Shown: positions 1 through 10,015 of the stretch, in pieces
Layout of the letters: every line of letters begins with the position of its first letter
How positions within the stretch are numbered: position 1 is the first letter of the stretch
Source of the DNA: Trichosphaerium sp. ATCC 40318
Lineage: Eukaryota > Discosea > Flabellinia > Trichosidae
NCBI GenBank assembly: GCA_038496445.1
Contig: JALMLS010000197.1
Span: 62,001 to 126,000, forward strand
DNA: 64,000 bases
Direction: 5' to 3'
Position numbers and translations under genes: made by a program
The notes under the pieces: generated by a model
The model's database searches: none
What the model saw: the letters and a program-made list of their open reading frames with translations, nothing else
Told to the model about the DNA's origin: nothing

Positions 1-2632
1 GATTTCGGTTTGTCTTCTCGTTTATACACACCATACTTGAAAGAGACTACTAAAAACAGAAAGGTCTCTAACCCTACATGGCTAGGTGCGTAAAACAAAA
101 AGTGTCTCATCAATTAACTCATCGTAAATCAGCGCCTGAAATCATGCGCGAACAAGCCTTTACTGAAAAGTCAGATATTTATGCGTTTGGCATTATATTA
201 TGGGAGATTATGAGCCGTTCACATCCTTTCCAAGAGTTTCACTTTGAGTTCTTGTGCGTAGCCTTTTTTAAACCCTCTGAGTTCCTCTAACACATCGTTG
301 TAGGCATGAACTTGAAGACTCTGTTCGTGATAAAAAGCTTCGACCTACTATTCATTCAGATGATATACCTGCACCTATAGGTGACCTTATACGTAATGCT
401 TGGCATGATGATCCAGAGAAGAGACCAGAGTTCTCTGATATTGTAAACCAGTTAATGGATATCATCAGAGAGTATACACAACCAAAAGAAGTTCATATGC
501 CTAAACACAGCAATAAGTTTCAAAGACAAAAGACACAACTCCTGAGACGTATGTCTTTTGGTTTGATTTTTCTTGGACTAACACTCTTACTTAGACCAAA
601 AGTCGTCTGTTCGTGCATCAAACGTAGTAAGTGCTGCTGGTAAGTCATTCCCACGCTTCAAACACCTTTACTAATGTATACCAAGGCACTCTGATTAAGA
701 CAATAAAACTAAACTCACCTGTGTTGTGTATGGAACAAGTTAAGGATAATCAGATTTGGGCTGGATGGTACGTACCAAAGAACTGGTTGAGCGCCTTTGG
801 AACAAGCTTCTGTGAACAAAAACAAGAATTCTAAACTCGGTGAAGTATTCACTAATTTCTTTCTTTAGTAGCGATGGTTCTATTTGGATTTACAACGCTG
901 AAGGCGGTCAACGCCTCGTAAAAGATCAGACATGTCATGAGCATCCTGTTGTTGCTGCAGTACGTCTAGATGCTTACTGTGAATATTAACACAGTGTTAA
1001 GGCTTGGTCTGGTGATCACGTGTTTACCTCTGATACTACTTGCTTGAAAGTATGGGAAGTACCTAAGTTTGAAGCTTCAATTTTGGATAAGGTACAGATA
1101 AATACGCTTGTGACTTAGTTTGGAAGTACTTACTCTGGTCTTTTAGAAACGCTCTGTTGTTCGTATAAATATCAAGACAGGAGTAGGAAAACAGAAATGG
1201 AAGGTCGCTTTCTTGAGTTATGAGAACAGGAAGCTTTGTATATCAAAGGATAAAGACGTATGTCTAAGACGATTTTTTTTGTTGTTTCACTTTGCCTTGC
1301 TGACTTATTTAGTTGAAAAAAGCTTTCACTCCACCTGTAGGTGTTGAACGTGTTAAACTAAACTCTGGTCCTACAAATGTAAAATCGACTCAGAAAGATC
1401 GTTGTTTCAGCCTACGATATCCGGACTCTGAAGAGGACTTTGTATTTAAGTTCGATACTGCCGAAGAAGCTAACTCTTGGAGTAACTTCTTGGATACAGT
1501 ACAGAAACAACTTGTTCTTGTACGACTCTTGCAGGTTGCATCTTTGATAACACGCTTACTTCTCTTCAGAAAAAACGACTAGTAAGAGCAGAGAAGCTAT
1601 CTGATGTATACGCACAAGATACTGTTGCTCTTTTGGATGTAAGAGGTGAGCAGTTATGGGCTTTTAGTTCGAATGGTGCTATACATATTTGGGATTCAGA
1701 GGTATGCATCTACACTACTTGGTTAGTAATATTTGTCACTAATTGCTTTGAGTAGGATTTCAAGTTTATAAATAGAATTGATCTTGTTAGTGTATCTCCA
1801 CGGAAAGTCTTTCCATCTAAAGTGTACGCCTCTTTTTTTTTTTTTTGAAGTTTTTCAATTAACTTTCTTATGTTTGTTCTAGGAATAACTTTATGGCAGT
1901 ATCTGTGTGTTATGTTGATAACTTTATATTTGCTTCCATGGGAACTACAATCTTTAAATTAGATAGCAAGGTACGTGATAAGGCAAATAGAAAGTAGATT
2001 AATTTTTCTTGTTTTAGAGTTTTGAACTCTTGGGTACATTCCGTGGTCATAAGTCACAGATTATGGGAATATCTTATGGTAATGAAAGGCTTGTATCTGT
2101 GGGAGCGGATGCCTTGCGTATTTGGGATATTGAGACGACGAAACAGACAGAAAAGCATCACCTTGTACGTTATCTTTTTCAACTTTTTTTTGCTTTTCAT
2201 TTTTAATGGCTTACATGGGATTTTATTAGAAGTCTAAGGATTTGAAAGAAAAGAATTCTGTATCTGTATCTGGTAATAAGCATATCATCGAAATGGCAGG
2301 TTCTTTCTGGGTATCTTTGGCCAATAATAATATAGTGAGCGTTAACAAAAAAACATTTGAAATGGAAAAGTTAAAAACTGTTCATGCTCAACAAATAACA
2401 AATCTGGTATTGTGGAATCACTCAGGTAAATAACAATATTATACAATCCTCTTAAAACATGAAGGATTCGAAAAATTTGTTTTCTAAAGCCCTTTGTGGT
2501 CCAAAAAGTCTGAAAGTTTTTAGCAAAATCTTTTGTTCTTTTTACTATCTTTTTGCATCTACATAGGTTTATTAACTTTGTATATTAGTTTGGGCTTCTT
2601 CAGAAGACAATACAATATCTATTTGGTCTTAA
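1..2632 (+). CDS. TKL-type protein kinase with PH-like and WD40 repeats (5' partial)
   Basis: The window opens inside the kinase domain at the DFG motif (DFGLSSRL). The first exon ends at 85 and the next starts at 133, giving a spliced activation-segment end NPTWLAPEIM. The usual C-lobe follows (SDIYAFGIILWEI, then DPEKRPEFSDIVNQL). This pattern fits tyrosine-kinase-like Ser/Thr kinases. After a short basic linker come WD40-type blades ending in W-D or W-E pairs (for example IWDSE, LRIWDIE, and a last blade NTISIWS before the TAA at 2630). A segment near 1313-1510 looks like the end of a PH domain (FVFKFDTAEEANSWSNFL), inserted among the blades. At least ten short introns are needed. The order recalls the C-terminal half of Roco/LRRK proteins, but no ROC or COR domain can be seen because the 5' part is outside the window. 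Kinase and WD40 calls are firm. The Roco link is inference. Confidence 0.8.
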
Positions 2633-3149
2633 TAGACTATCTCTTCTGCTATCTACAATGAATGGAGGATGAGAAGGAGAAGGAAACAAAAAAACAGCGT
2701 AATCCTCTTTAAAAACTGAAAAAAAAAAACCAAAACAAAAAAAAGTTTGAGACACTGCTTTCAAAGAGGAAACACCACTGGTGGTGGTAAAATTTTTTAT
2801 TATTAACCACCACATAAAAAATGTATCAGCACAAATGACGAAACCTGTAAAGAGTGTTGTATAATAGTGTAATTTACCCAAAAAACCTCTTGATGTATTT
2901 GTTTATTTTTCTCTTTTTTGACAAGTTTGCACAAAAGGCCGTACCTTTTGTTCCCAAATGAAAAGGTGTGACGAGTACGCTTGTATTTCTCCATTGGCAG
3001 TATTACTTTTGCTTCTCAGTTGCAAACAAGTTTTAACGTCGAAATTCTTGCTTTTTTGTTCGCCAGGTTACATTCGAGATGGTCAATTAACTTCACTTCC
3101 TGTGAGAGATTACAAGTTGTACATAGTTACATAGACACGTGAGCAATAG
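2633..3149. other. intergenic, no gene seen
   Basis: A-rich and low-complexity sequence, including poly-A tracts near 2710-2750, between the kinase/WD40 gene and the F-box copy. The open frames on the minus strand here have no recognisable domain and no splice structure. Confidence 0.5.
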
Positions 3150-4063
3150 ATGGAGAAGGTATTTAATGTTCCAGAGACACTTTTGGCTGTTTTGGAGCAA
3201 ACAAAGAGTTTTAAAGCGATCATAGCATTCTCCAGTACATACAAGCTCGCTCGCACCATCATATGCTCCCCACAGAATACAAAACAGTTATTTAAAGCCT
3301 CATGGTCCAATCCTTTGTATTATGGTACAATTCGCGAATGGCCAATGAAACTACGTGTAAACGACGATATATCTGACTTTGATGGATTACAATACCTCTG
3401 TTTTGCACGTCACTTGGAGAAACAATACCAGGTAAGCTATGTTTAACACGTGATTTCTAACACGTGGGGAGCAACGAATAGATATTTATATGCTGTAAGT
3501 CTAAAGGATGGTATGTATGATGTTTCTTGTTTTTTTCTTGCTGTGTTAATTGTTGTCAGGTTCTAAATTGTGGAAAAAGAATGCAATACCCTTATGGCGT
3601 GGCATTATCAATGTTGATGGCGAGGGATATATATATCTATATTTGGCAAAATAGCCTGGAAACTGCAGTGATTGATATAAAAACTGGTGAACACGTTGGT
3701 GTTTTGAATCATCTCACTTACCATGTTGAAACTCAAGGCGAATTCATACTCATAGCTGATGAAAATATATTTACAAGTATAAAGAAGCTAACAACACATT
3801 CTATCTGGTGTGGAAGACAGGAATAATGAAACGCAAAAACATCAAACTTTTTCATTTACCTATGATCCCTATTGTGTTTCTCTGATGTTGATAACAATGG
3901 ACAAATTATTATGGATAGAAACAAGATACATGGGCCTGGACTTTATGTGGGCGTGCTTCTATTCAAGTGCGAGGAAAACAAGGCATTATTGTTCAAGCAC
4001 CTATATCAAATACAACAATTTGTCGTTGCATACATAGGCTGGGATGGAACGCAACACTGGTAA
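3150..4063 (+). pseudogene. decayed F-box/beta-propeller gene copy
   Basis: Exon 1 (3150-3431) is intact and encodes an F-box-like start (MEKVFNVPETLLAVL, then AFSSTYKLART). It is nearly identical to exon 1 of the intact minus-strand gene at 8719-10015. Beyond it the copy is broken. Most of the partner's exon 2 (about 100 residues) is missing, with only the end kept (RYLYAVSLKDG against RDIFAVDIKDG). Exon 3 can be followed only by changing frame several times: ETAVIDIKTG, then KEANNTFYLVWK, then IQVRGKQGIIV and IGWDGT, each matching the partner. Exon 3 is far more diverged than exon 1, so exon 1 was probably replaced recently by gene conversion. The transcript could still make a truncated F-box peptide of about 98 residues. 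That is speculation. Confidence 0.75.
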
Positions 4064-4728
4064 AGTGCTAAAGTGAAACATCTGTGGGATGATTGGGTTT
4101 ATGAGCGTAGCGGGAAAGTAGGAACCTGAATTGACTTAACGGGCCTTAAGGCACATGTTTCTTATGTAATGGTAGAACAAAAGGTCAAGGTTAATTATGT
4201 CATGTTTCATCATTTCGAGAAATATTGCACATTTGTTTTGCTGCTCGTACAGTCTTACACTCAGTATAGTAATTGGTTGTTGTACGGAATCTATCTTATG
4301 TAGCTACCAAAAGGCGTTCAAATCACTTCAGTACAGTAAAGTTTGTGCAAGCTAGGTTGGTAATAATCGCGGAGGTAGCTCACTACTATTTGGCAAACGA
4401 AAAGGGTAAATGTTCCAACCCAAAAAGCCTTTTTGCAGTAAGTAAAGTACTTTTTGATCACGTGACATGTGTTGACCGTAAACTCCTTAAGAGTTGTGTA
4501 TTGTACTACCTTCATCATAATAGCATTAAAGCCCTTTTAATGAACATACTAACCGAATAAGATCAAAAAAGATCCTTCTCCTTGGCCAGAATTCTCATTC
4601 AACTTATTCGCGTGTTCTTTGTGTTGTGTGTTACTGAAATACTACACAGCGTTATTATAATACAACAACGTAAGCATCGCTGTATTTCTTGTTCAATAAA
4701 CTGTCCTTTGGTGGTAGCAATCATATAA
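4064..4728. other. intergenic, no gene seen
   Basis: Separates the F-box pseudogene from the Ras gene. One 95-codon frame at 4273-4560 lacks an ATG start and shows no recognisable domain, so I do not call it. A TCACGTGA palindrome lies near 4459. Promoter elements of the Ras gene must lie here, but none is distinctive. Confidence 0.45.
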
Positions 4729-6159
4729 ATGACAACAGATACGTATAAAATAGTTATCGTTGGACCAGGAGGTAAGGAAATAGACGATATAATCTACTCA
4801 CGTTGTATTAAAACCGGTTAGGCGTAGGAAAGAGCAGCTTAACTCTCAGGCTTGTACAGAACTCTTTTATTGATAGATACGGTACGTTAATCGTTATCCA
4901 ATTCACTGAGTCCTGTCCAACACGTGAATGTTGAACAGGTATAGTCAGAACTTCCGAACAGTATTTTTGATTTAAACGAACTATACTCCGTTTATTTTGT
5001 TTTCCGTTGCTTTTAATTACTTCCTGGTATATGTATTTATCGTCTAATCGTGTTTTTAGATCCAACGATAGAAGACAGTTATCGGTGTGTTATTATATTC
5101 ACGAACTTTCTTTTTTTTTTTTGTACTTGATGATTAACCTTTGTTCTTTACAGGAAAACTGTAAATGTAGATGGTAAAAACGTTGATCTCGATATTTGTA
5201 CGTAATTTAACAAATACTTAATTATTAAACTACGCTCCCATCTTTTCAAAACCCCTCCTATATCACGTGACGCGCGGAGACAAAAAATAAAACATCATAA
5301 TTATTCTTTTTTTCTACTTTTTTTTGTGAATAAGACTTCCACGTGTTTGTTTCATTTACTGATTTTTTCTTTTTAAAATAGACGATACTGCTGGACAAGA
5401 AGAGTATGAGACATTACAAGATGGATACATGCGTAAAGGAGATGGTTTCATCATAGTTTTTAACATTGCCGATGAAACCAGCTTCAAACCAGATGTACTT
5501 CGATTTTTTGATAAACTTCAGAGGTACGTACAGATCAAACGGCAATTTTCAGCCAAAATACACCCTACCATGTATTTGTGATACTTGGTAATTGAAACCA
5601 GGAATTGAGCTTAAACGCCTTTTGCCTTACATAAAAAAATAATACTTTTTTTTTTTTATAGAGTGAAAGAATGCGATTCATTTCCGGTAAGTACTTGGTG
5701 TTGCGGTTTTTTTTTTGGTTTATTTTAAAACGTGTTAACCGTATTTATTTAGATGGTGCTCGTAGGAAACAAAAGTGACTTGGCGCATGTCAGACAAGTA
5801 ACAACACAACAAGGCGTTGAACTCGCATCGAGATTCAAGTACGATTTTATAAGAATTAAATTCCTTTTGCCAGGCTTTTTTGTTTGTAAATTCTGATCCA
5901 CTGTCAGTTGTCGGTATATAGAGACATCCGCAAAAGCCAATACAAATGTAGCTGAATGTTTTCATCAGTGCGTTAGAGAAGTAAACAAAGGTAAAAAACC
6001 AACAGATTAGTTCGAAAAAAAAAACCAAATCACTTTTCTCATATTTTTCTTGTAGAAAAAAAAGCAAATGAACCAAAGAAGGCTTGGACAAGTATAGGGA
6101 AACCCAAAGTACCCAAAATGCAACTAAAATTACGAAATAAATGCTGTAATATCCTGTAA
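4729..6159 (+). CDS. Ras-family small GTPase
   Basis: Splicing about eight exons gives a GTPase of about 190 residues starting MTTDTYKIVIVG. All guanine-nucleotide boxes are visible: G1 is GPGGVGKS, where Ras usually has GAGGVGKS; effector loop and G2 read DRYDPTIEDSYRK; G3 is DTAGQEEY; G4 is NKSD; G5 is ETSAKA. The protein ends CNIL, a CAAX-type prenylation box, preceded by a Cys and a basic tract, so it should sit on a membrane. The effector loop is Ras/Rap-like rather than Rho or Rab. Introns are short and mostly begin GTACGT or GTAAGT; one (about 5835-5908) needs the acceptor ending CTGTCAG to keep the frame into ETSAKA. It would act as a GDP/GTP switch in signalling. Start and stop are both clear. 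Confidence 0.93.
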
Positions 6160-6310
6160 ATAAACTCTTTTGAACCACAGACTATCAAACTCACTGCATT
6201 GGTGATCAGCCAAGTTGGATTCTCATAACAATCGTCGATGTTGGTACAGTATTAACACTTATCATTGTTAGTTTTGTGGTCCACAATTGTCTTACACTAT
6301 CTAGATAGGA

Positions 6311-6373
6311 AAAACACCAAACTTACTAGATTCAACTTTAGTAGTACTGCACTATACTCCTGTTTGGTGTTTT
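6311..6373. repeat. 12-bp inverted repeat with 39-bp loop
   Basis: The arm AAAACACCAAAC at 6311-6322 is matched perfectly by GTTTGGTGTTTT at 6362-6373. The element lies in the 283-bp gap between the Ras gene and the intronless gene at 6443, so it could be a 3'-end or promoter-proximal structure. Function unknown. Confidence 0.6.
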
Positions 6374-6442
6374 AGATACTAGCTTCATGTACGGTGCTAC
6401 TAGCTTAGTATAAACTGTTGCTAATGGTAAAAGACAGCAAGG

Positions 6443-7336
6443 ATGTTCTCCAAAGTAAGTTTGTGCGATGATGGCTATATAGCTGTAGATCGCGATGGCA
6501 CAACACACTGGAATATCTCGGACGTAGGAAAGATAATAAACAAATCCGGAAACCTAAAACGCTTTGCTGTTGGTGAAAATGGTCAGTATTACCTTAAAAC
6601 CCGTAAAAGAAGGTATTGGCGTGTATCTAGCGATGATTTGGATGAAATAATAGAGGATGGAGCTTTCAAACGTATTTTCTTTGGACCTGGCTCCTCATAC
6701 TTTGTAACGTATTCATCGGGTTCATTTGAATACTCTGATATTCCTATGGATCTTCATAATAGATTACGAGGCCGTCAAAGGTCTCGCGGTGGCGTTAGAA
6801 CCATTGCTTTTTCTCATTACAAGTACTTCATACAGTTCACTGATGGGTCAGCTTGGTGGAGTAGTAATCTTCCAGATGCTATTGTAAAGTTTGTACGAGA
6901 CGAAGGGTATATTAAAGAAATAACAATGGCGAATGATTTTCGTGAATGGTATGTGAAGTCTAATAGCATGGAGTACTATTCTTCTGTATCCTTGAGAGCA
7001 ATTCAAAATGAAGTTGATGACGATCCTGATGATCTTGATCCGGATAGTATCTACTACACCAACAATTCAATAGCTCCGTACTTTCAAACAGGATCGTACA
7101 TATATGATGTCGTAAGTGACCTTGAAAATGGGTATTTGGATGCAGATGATATTCCAGCAATTCGAGTTGTTCGTTTAGATGGTGATTGGTATGCACTTGA
7201 CAATCGCCGTTTATGGTGCTTCAAGCAAGCTGGTATGGCAAGAATCAATGTACAAGCAGTGCCTAATAGATTGTCAAAACGTAGGATTCATTATTTGAAA
7301 TCGCATGATATGACTTACATTAATGTCAGAGGCTGA
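6443..7336 (+). CDS. intronless protein with repeated aromatic/Gly blades (propeller-like)
   Basis: A single open frame of 297 residues with ATG start and TGA stop, in a window where most genes are split. The protein is built from repeats of about 33-35 residues: each begins with a hydrophobic strand, then a G-x-x-x-Y-F/Y turn, a second strand, a W or F-E-Y position, and a helix of the type LPDAIVKFV or IPMDLHNRLR. Clear copies start near residues 41, 75, 119 and 153. An acidic stretch (DDDPDDLDPDS) sits near residue 194. The pattern resembles repeat proteins of protists in which phrases such as F-x-DGS-x-x-W-x-x-LP recur, probably forming a beta-propeller. No catalytic motif and no signal peptide are seen. 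It lies just upstream of an F-box gene on the same strand. Function unknown; the fold is inference. Confidence 0.75.
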   Translation: MFSKVSLCDDGYIAVDRDGTTHWNISDVGKIINKSGNLKRFAVGENGQYYLKTRKRRYWRVSSDDLDEIIEDGAFKRIFFGPGSSYFVTYSSGSFEYSDIPMDLHNRLRGRQRSRGGVRTIAFSHYKYFIQFTDGSAWWSSNLPDAIVKFVRDEGYIKEITMANDFREWYVKSNSMEYYSSVSLRAIQNEVDDDPDDLDPDSIYYTNNSIAPYFQTGSYIYDVVSDLENGYLDADDIPAIRVVRLDGDWYALDNRRLWCFKQAGMARINVQAVPNRLSKRRIHYLKSHDMTYINVRG

Positions 7337-7559
7337 TGAGTTTAAAGTTAGTTGTAAATAGAAAAAACAATGAAGTCAGTAAATGCTGATCTTGGAACTA
7401 CAGGTGGGCTGTAGTGATCTGGTTTATCCTTATAACATTACCAATAAATTCTCGTTTTTCACCACGTGATTCTAAGCATTTAAGATAAGATGTTAGCAGT
7501 GGAGCTTCCTCAGAATCTACTTGACTTTCAAGGCTTCATTGACTCAACTTTGCGACAAG

Positions 7560-8327
7560 ATGATCAATTATGATTGTAAACTCGCTATTATTTCACGAAT
7601 ACAACCAAGGGATCTATTATCAATGTCTAGGGTAAATAAACAATGGTATGAAACGATTACAAGCACAGATGGTTGTAAAACGTCTCGTATATGGCCAGTT
7701 GTTATACAAAGAGGTCTAAAAGGATGGTTTAGCCGATATATACAATACAGAAACATTTTCTTTCGCCAGACGCATAAAGAGAACCAAAACATAGTGTATT
7801 TAATGTCCCGTGCGTTTAAACCACCTCCTCTTACTGGTGGAATGCGTGAAAGCCCACGTGAGAGCGCTGACTTGTCATTGAATCCCGATGGTTCATTTTA
7901 TTACCATTATTCTAAACGGATGAACTCATTCATTTCCACGAAACTCAAAGGTACTGCCAAAAACAACTGTTCAAGCTTTTTGTACAATTAATCATCAGCA
8001 GAGAGAAACGTTTCTCCTTAACTTTTTCAGTCCACAAACAAAGCACGTGGACAAAAGACTTACTTTTTAAATGGCAAAACTTTTCAACAAAATTTACAGA
8101 ATCTCTTAGGCACTTGGGCACTAACAAAGAAAAATGGGTATAGTGTAGAGCTGCGAGCTAATAAAAAGATCCACCAAAGTGGTCAAATTATGGACAGTTT
8201 CAGCACATATCGTCCTGTGTGGCGTGACTGTAAAGAAATCCTGATGGTCTTTAAAGTTAGAAGTAGAGGGAATAAGCTTTGTTTTAATACTATTAACTTA
8301 ACTATGACACTTGATCGGCGCATGTAG
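7560..8327 (+). CDS. F-box protein
   Basis: The start I prefer is the ATG at 7560. It leads straight into an F-box helix set (LAIISRIQPRDLLSMSRVNK, followed by QWYETI), which normally binds Skp1 in an SCF ubiquitin ligase. The frame is open to about 7950 (SLNPDGSFYYHYSKRMNSF), where a donor GTACTG occurs. The coding frame resumes at about 8044 (after AAG) or 8031 and stays open to TAG at 8325. It includes GTWALTKKNGYSVEL, a beta-rich segment like those in F-box proteins with a C-terminal beta-sandwich. An ATG at 7491 is out of frame, so the true N-terminus may be longer through an unseen exon. The C-terminal domain would choose the substrate, which is unknown. Confidence 0.6.
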
Positions 8328-8718
8328 AGTTTGCTGACAAATAATCCCATGTATTAAATATCACTTCCACTTGTGCCTTGTAGATATAACGCTGCATATG
8401 GATAAAAAGCACATGTACTATAAAGTCCATATTTCTGAGTGGCGAAATGTAGTCTTTAGTTTTTACTTACTCAGACAAATGTGGGATTGCCTGTGATAGC
8501 TCTTATCAAATTGTCCAAGAGTTAATAATTATGGACTGACTTGTAAACTGTTGTATCCACATATAAATCAAATGATATGAGCAAAACGATTTGGGTTAAG
8601 ACAACTTGCACAAAAATAAAGAGTTCTTTTATTCATTCTCTTTACAGTTTTTAGTAATGGCCTAACCTGAAGAATTGTCTTTGTATGTAATAAAAAGATT
8701 GTATTGTAATGAAATCTG
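8328..8718. other. intergenic between convergent genes
   Basis: This gap holds the 3' ends of the plus-strand F-box gene and the minus-strand F-box/propeller gene. It is A+T-rich. I see no open frame with a recognisable product. Confidence 0.5.
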
Positions 8719-10015
8719 TTATTTTATGTCATGTTGCCATTTTGTGATACCGTCCCACCCTATACATTTGCTTTCTATCAGTTTTGTTGCTGAAAATACA
8801 ATGAATCCTTGTTTTCCTCTTATTTGAATTGAAATTTGGCCAATGTCATAAACAATGTAAGTTTTCACAACCCCTTCTAAGACAGCTTTCCCTTTATCAT
8901 TAATTAATCTTACAAGCAAGCGTCCTACTCTGAATCTTGTTTCCAAAAATAAAATGTATTCATTTGATAAAAAATACAGTTTTGTTTTGTATCTTGAAAT
9001 TTTTAATTTCCATAGCAGATTAAAAGCATTATTTTGCTCCTTGTATTTGTAAAGAAAGTTGTAATCAGTAACAAATACACAATTCATTTGTGAAACAATT
9101 TCGTTGAAAGCATGATCTAGAACATAAACTTCTATGCCAGTTTTAATGTCAAGAACTGCAGTTTCATCAAAGGCATGTCCTTTAAAGATGTAAACAAACT
9201 TGCCTTCTGCCACCATTTTATCCGGTGGTTTTTTTGAAGGGACTATATTTAATATATTCTTAGTCCACAAAGTTGAACCTAACAGTAACAAGTAAGAAAA
9301 AAACAAGAAGATCAATAAACATTTTTCATACCATCCTTAATATCTACAGCAAAAATATCTCTCTCAGTTACATTTCCCAATCTACATATTCTAACACAGA
9401 CCATTATACCACTTTGTTTGCTTATTGAACAGCCAAAAACGTAGTTGTTTTCTATTTCCCACAGTTTTGTGTTTGACATTGTACAAAATGCAGTAAACGT
9501 AGAGTATATGTCTACCTCCTCGATTATAGTTATATAACCAATATTGTAAACTACACGCGATCTATTTATGCCCGGTTCCCATATATTAGTGTCTACGCTA
9601 TGGCCATAGTGATACTCCAAAGCAAGGGGTGGTAGGCAAATCTTTTCGCCTGTATGAATATTGTAAACACCACCCTTCATTCGACACTCACTCTATGGCA
9701 CGTGTTAGAAATCACGTGTTAAACATAGCTTACCTGGTATTGTTTCTCCAAGTGACGTGCAAAACAGAGGTATTGTAATCCATCAAAGTCAGATATATCG
9801 TCGTTTACACGTAGTTTCATTGGCCATTCGCGAATTGGACCATAATACAAAGGATTGGACCATGAGGCTTTAAATAATTGTTTTGTATTCTTTGGGGAAC
9901 ATATGATGGTGCGAGCGAGCTTGTATGTACTGGAGAATGCTATGATCGCTTTAAAACTCTTTGTTTGCTCCAAAACAGCCAAAAGTGTCTCTGGAACATT
10001 AAATACCTTCTCCAT
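8719..10015 (-). CDS. F-box/beta-propeller protein, intact copy
   Basis: Three exons on the minus strand, 10015-9734, 9692-9332 and 9278-8719, join in frame to give about 400 residues. Exon 1 carries the F-box-like N-terminus (MEKVFNVPETLLAVLEQ, AFSSTYKLART). Exons 2 and 3 contain blades of the form AVLDIKTGIEVYVLDH and IFAVDIKDG, ending in SKCIGWDGITKWQ. This recalls PQQ/WD-type propellers. The introns are 52 and 53 nt with GTAAGC and GTATGA donors. It is the intact inverted partner of the pseudogene at 3150-4063, sharing an almost identical first exon and the start of intron 1 but only moderately similar later exons. It is probably an SCF substrate receptor; the substrate is unknown. Confidence 0.75.

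Noticed and set aside
1531-1545. A 15-nt ultra-short intron (GTACGACTCTTGCAG)
   Set aside because: The reading frame stays open through it and a better 35-nt or longer intron follows; no independent support for such short introns.
4273-4560. 95-codon plus-strand ORF
   Set aside because: No ATG at its start, no domain, no splice support.
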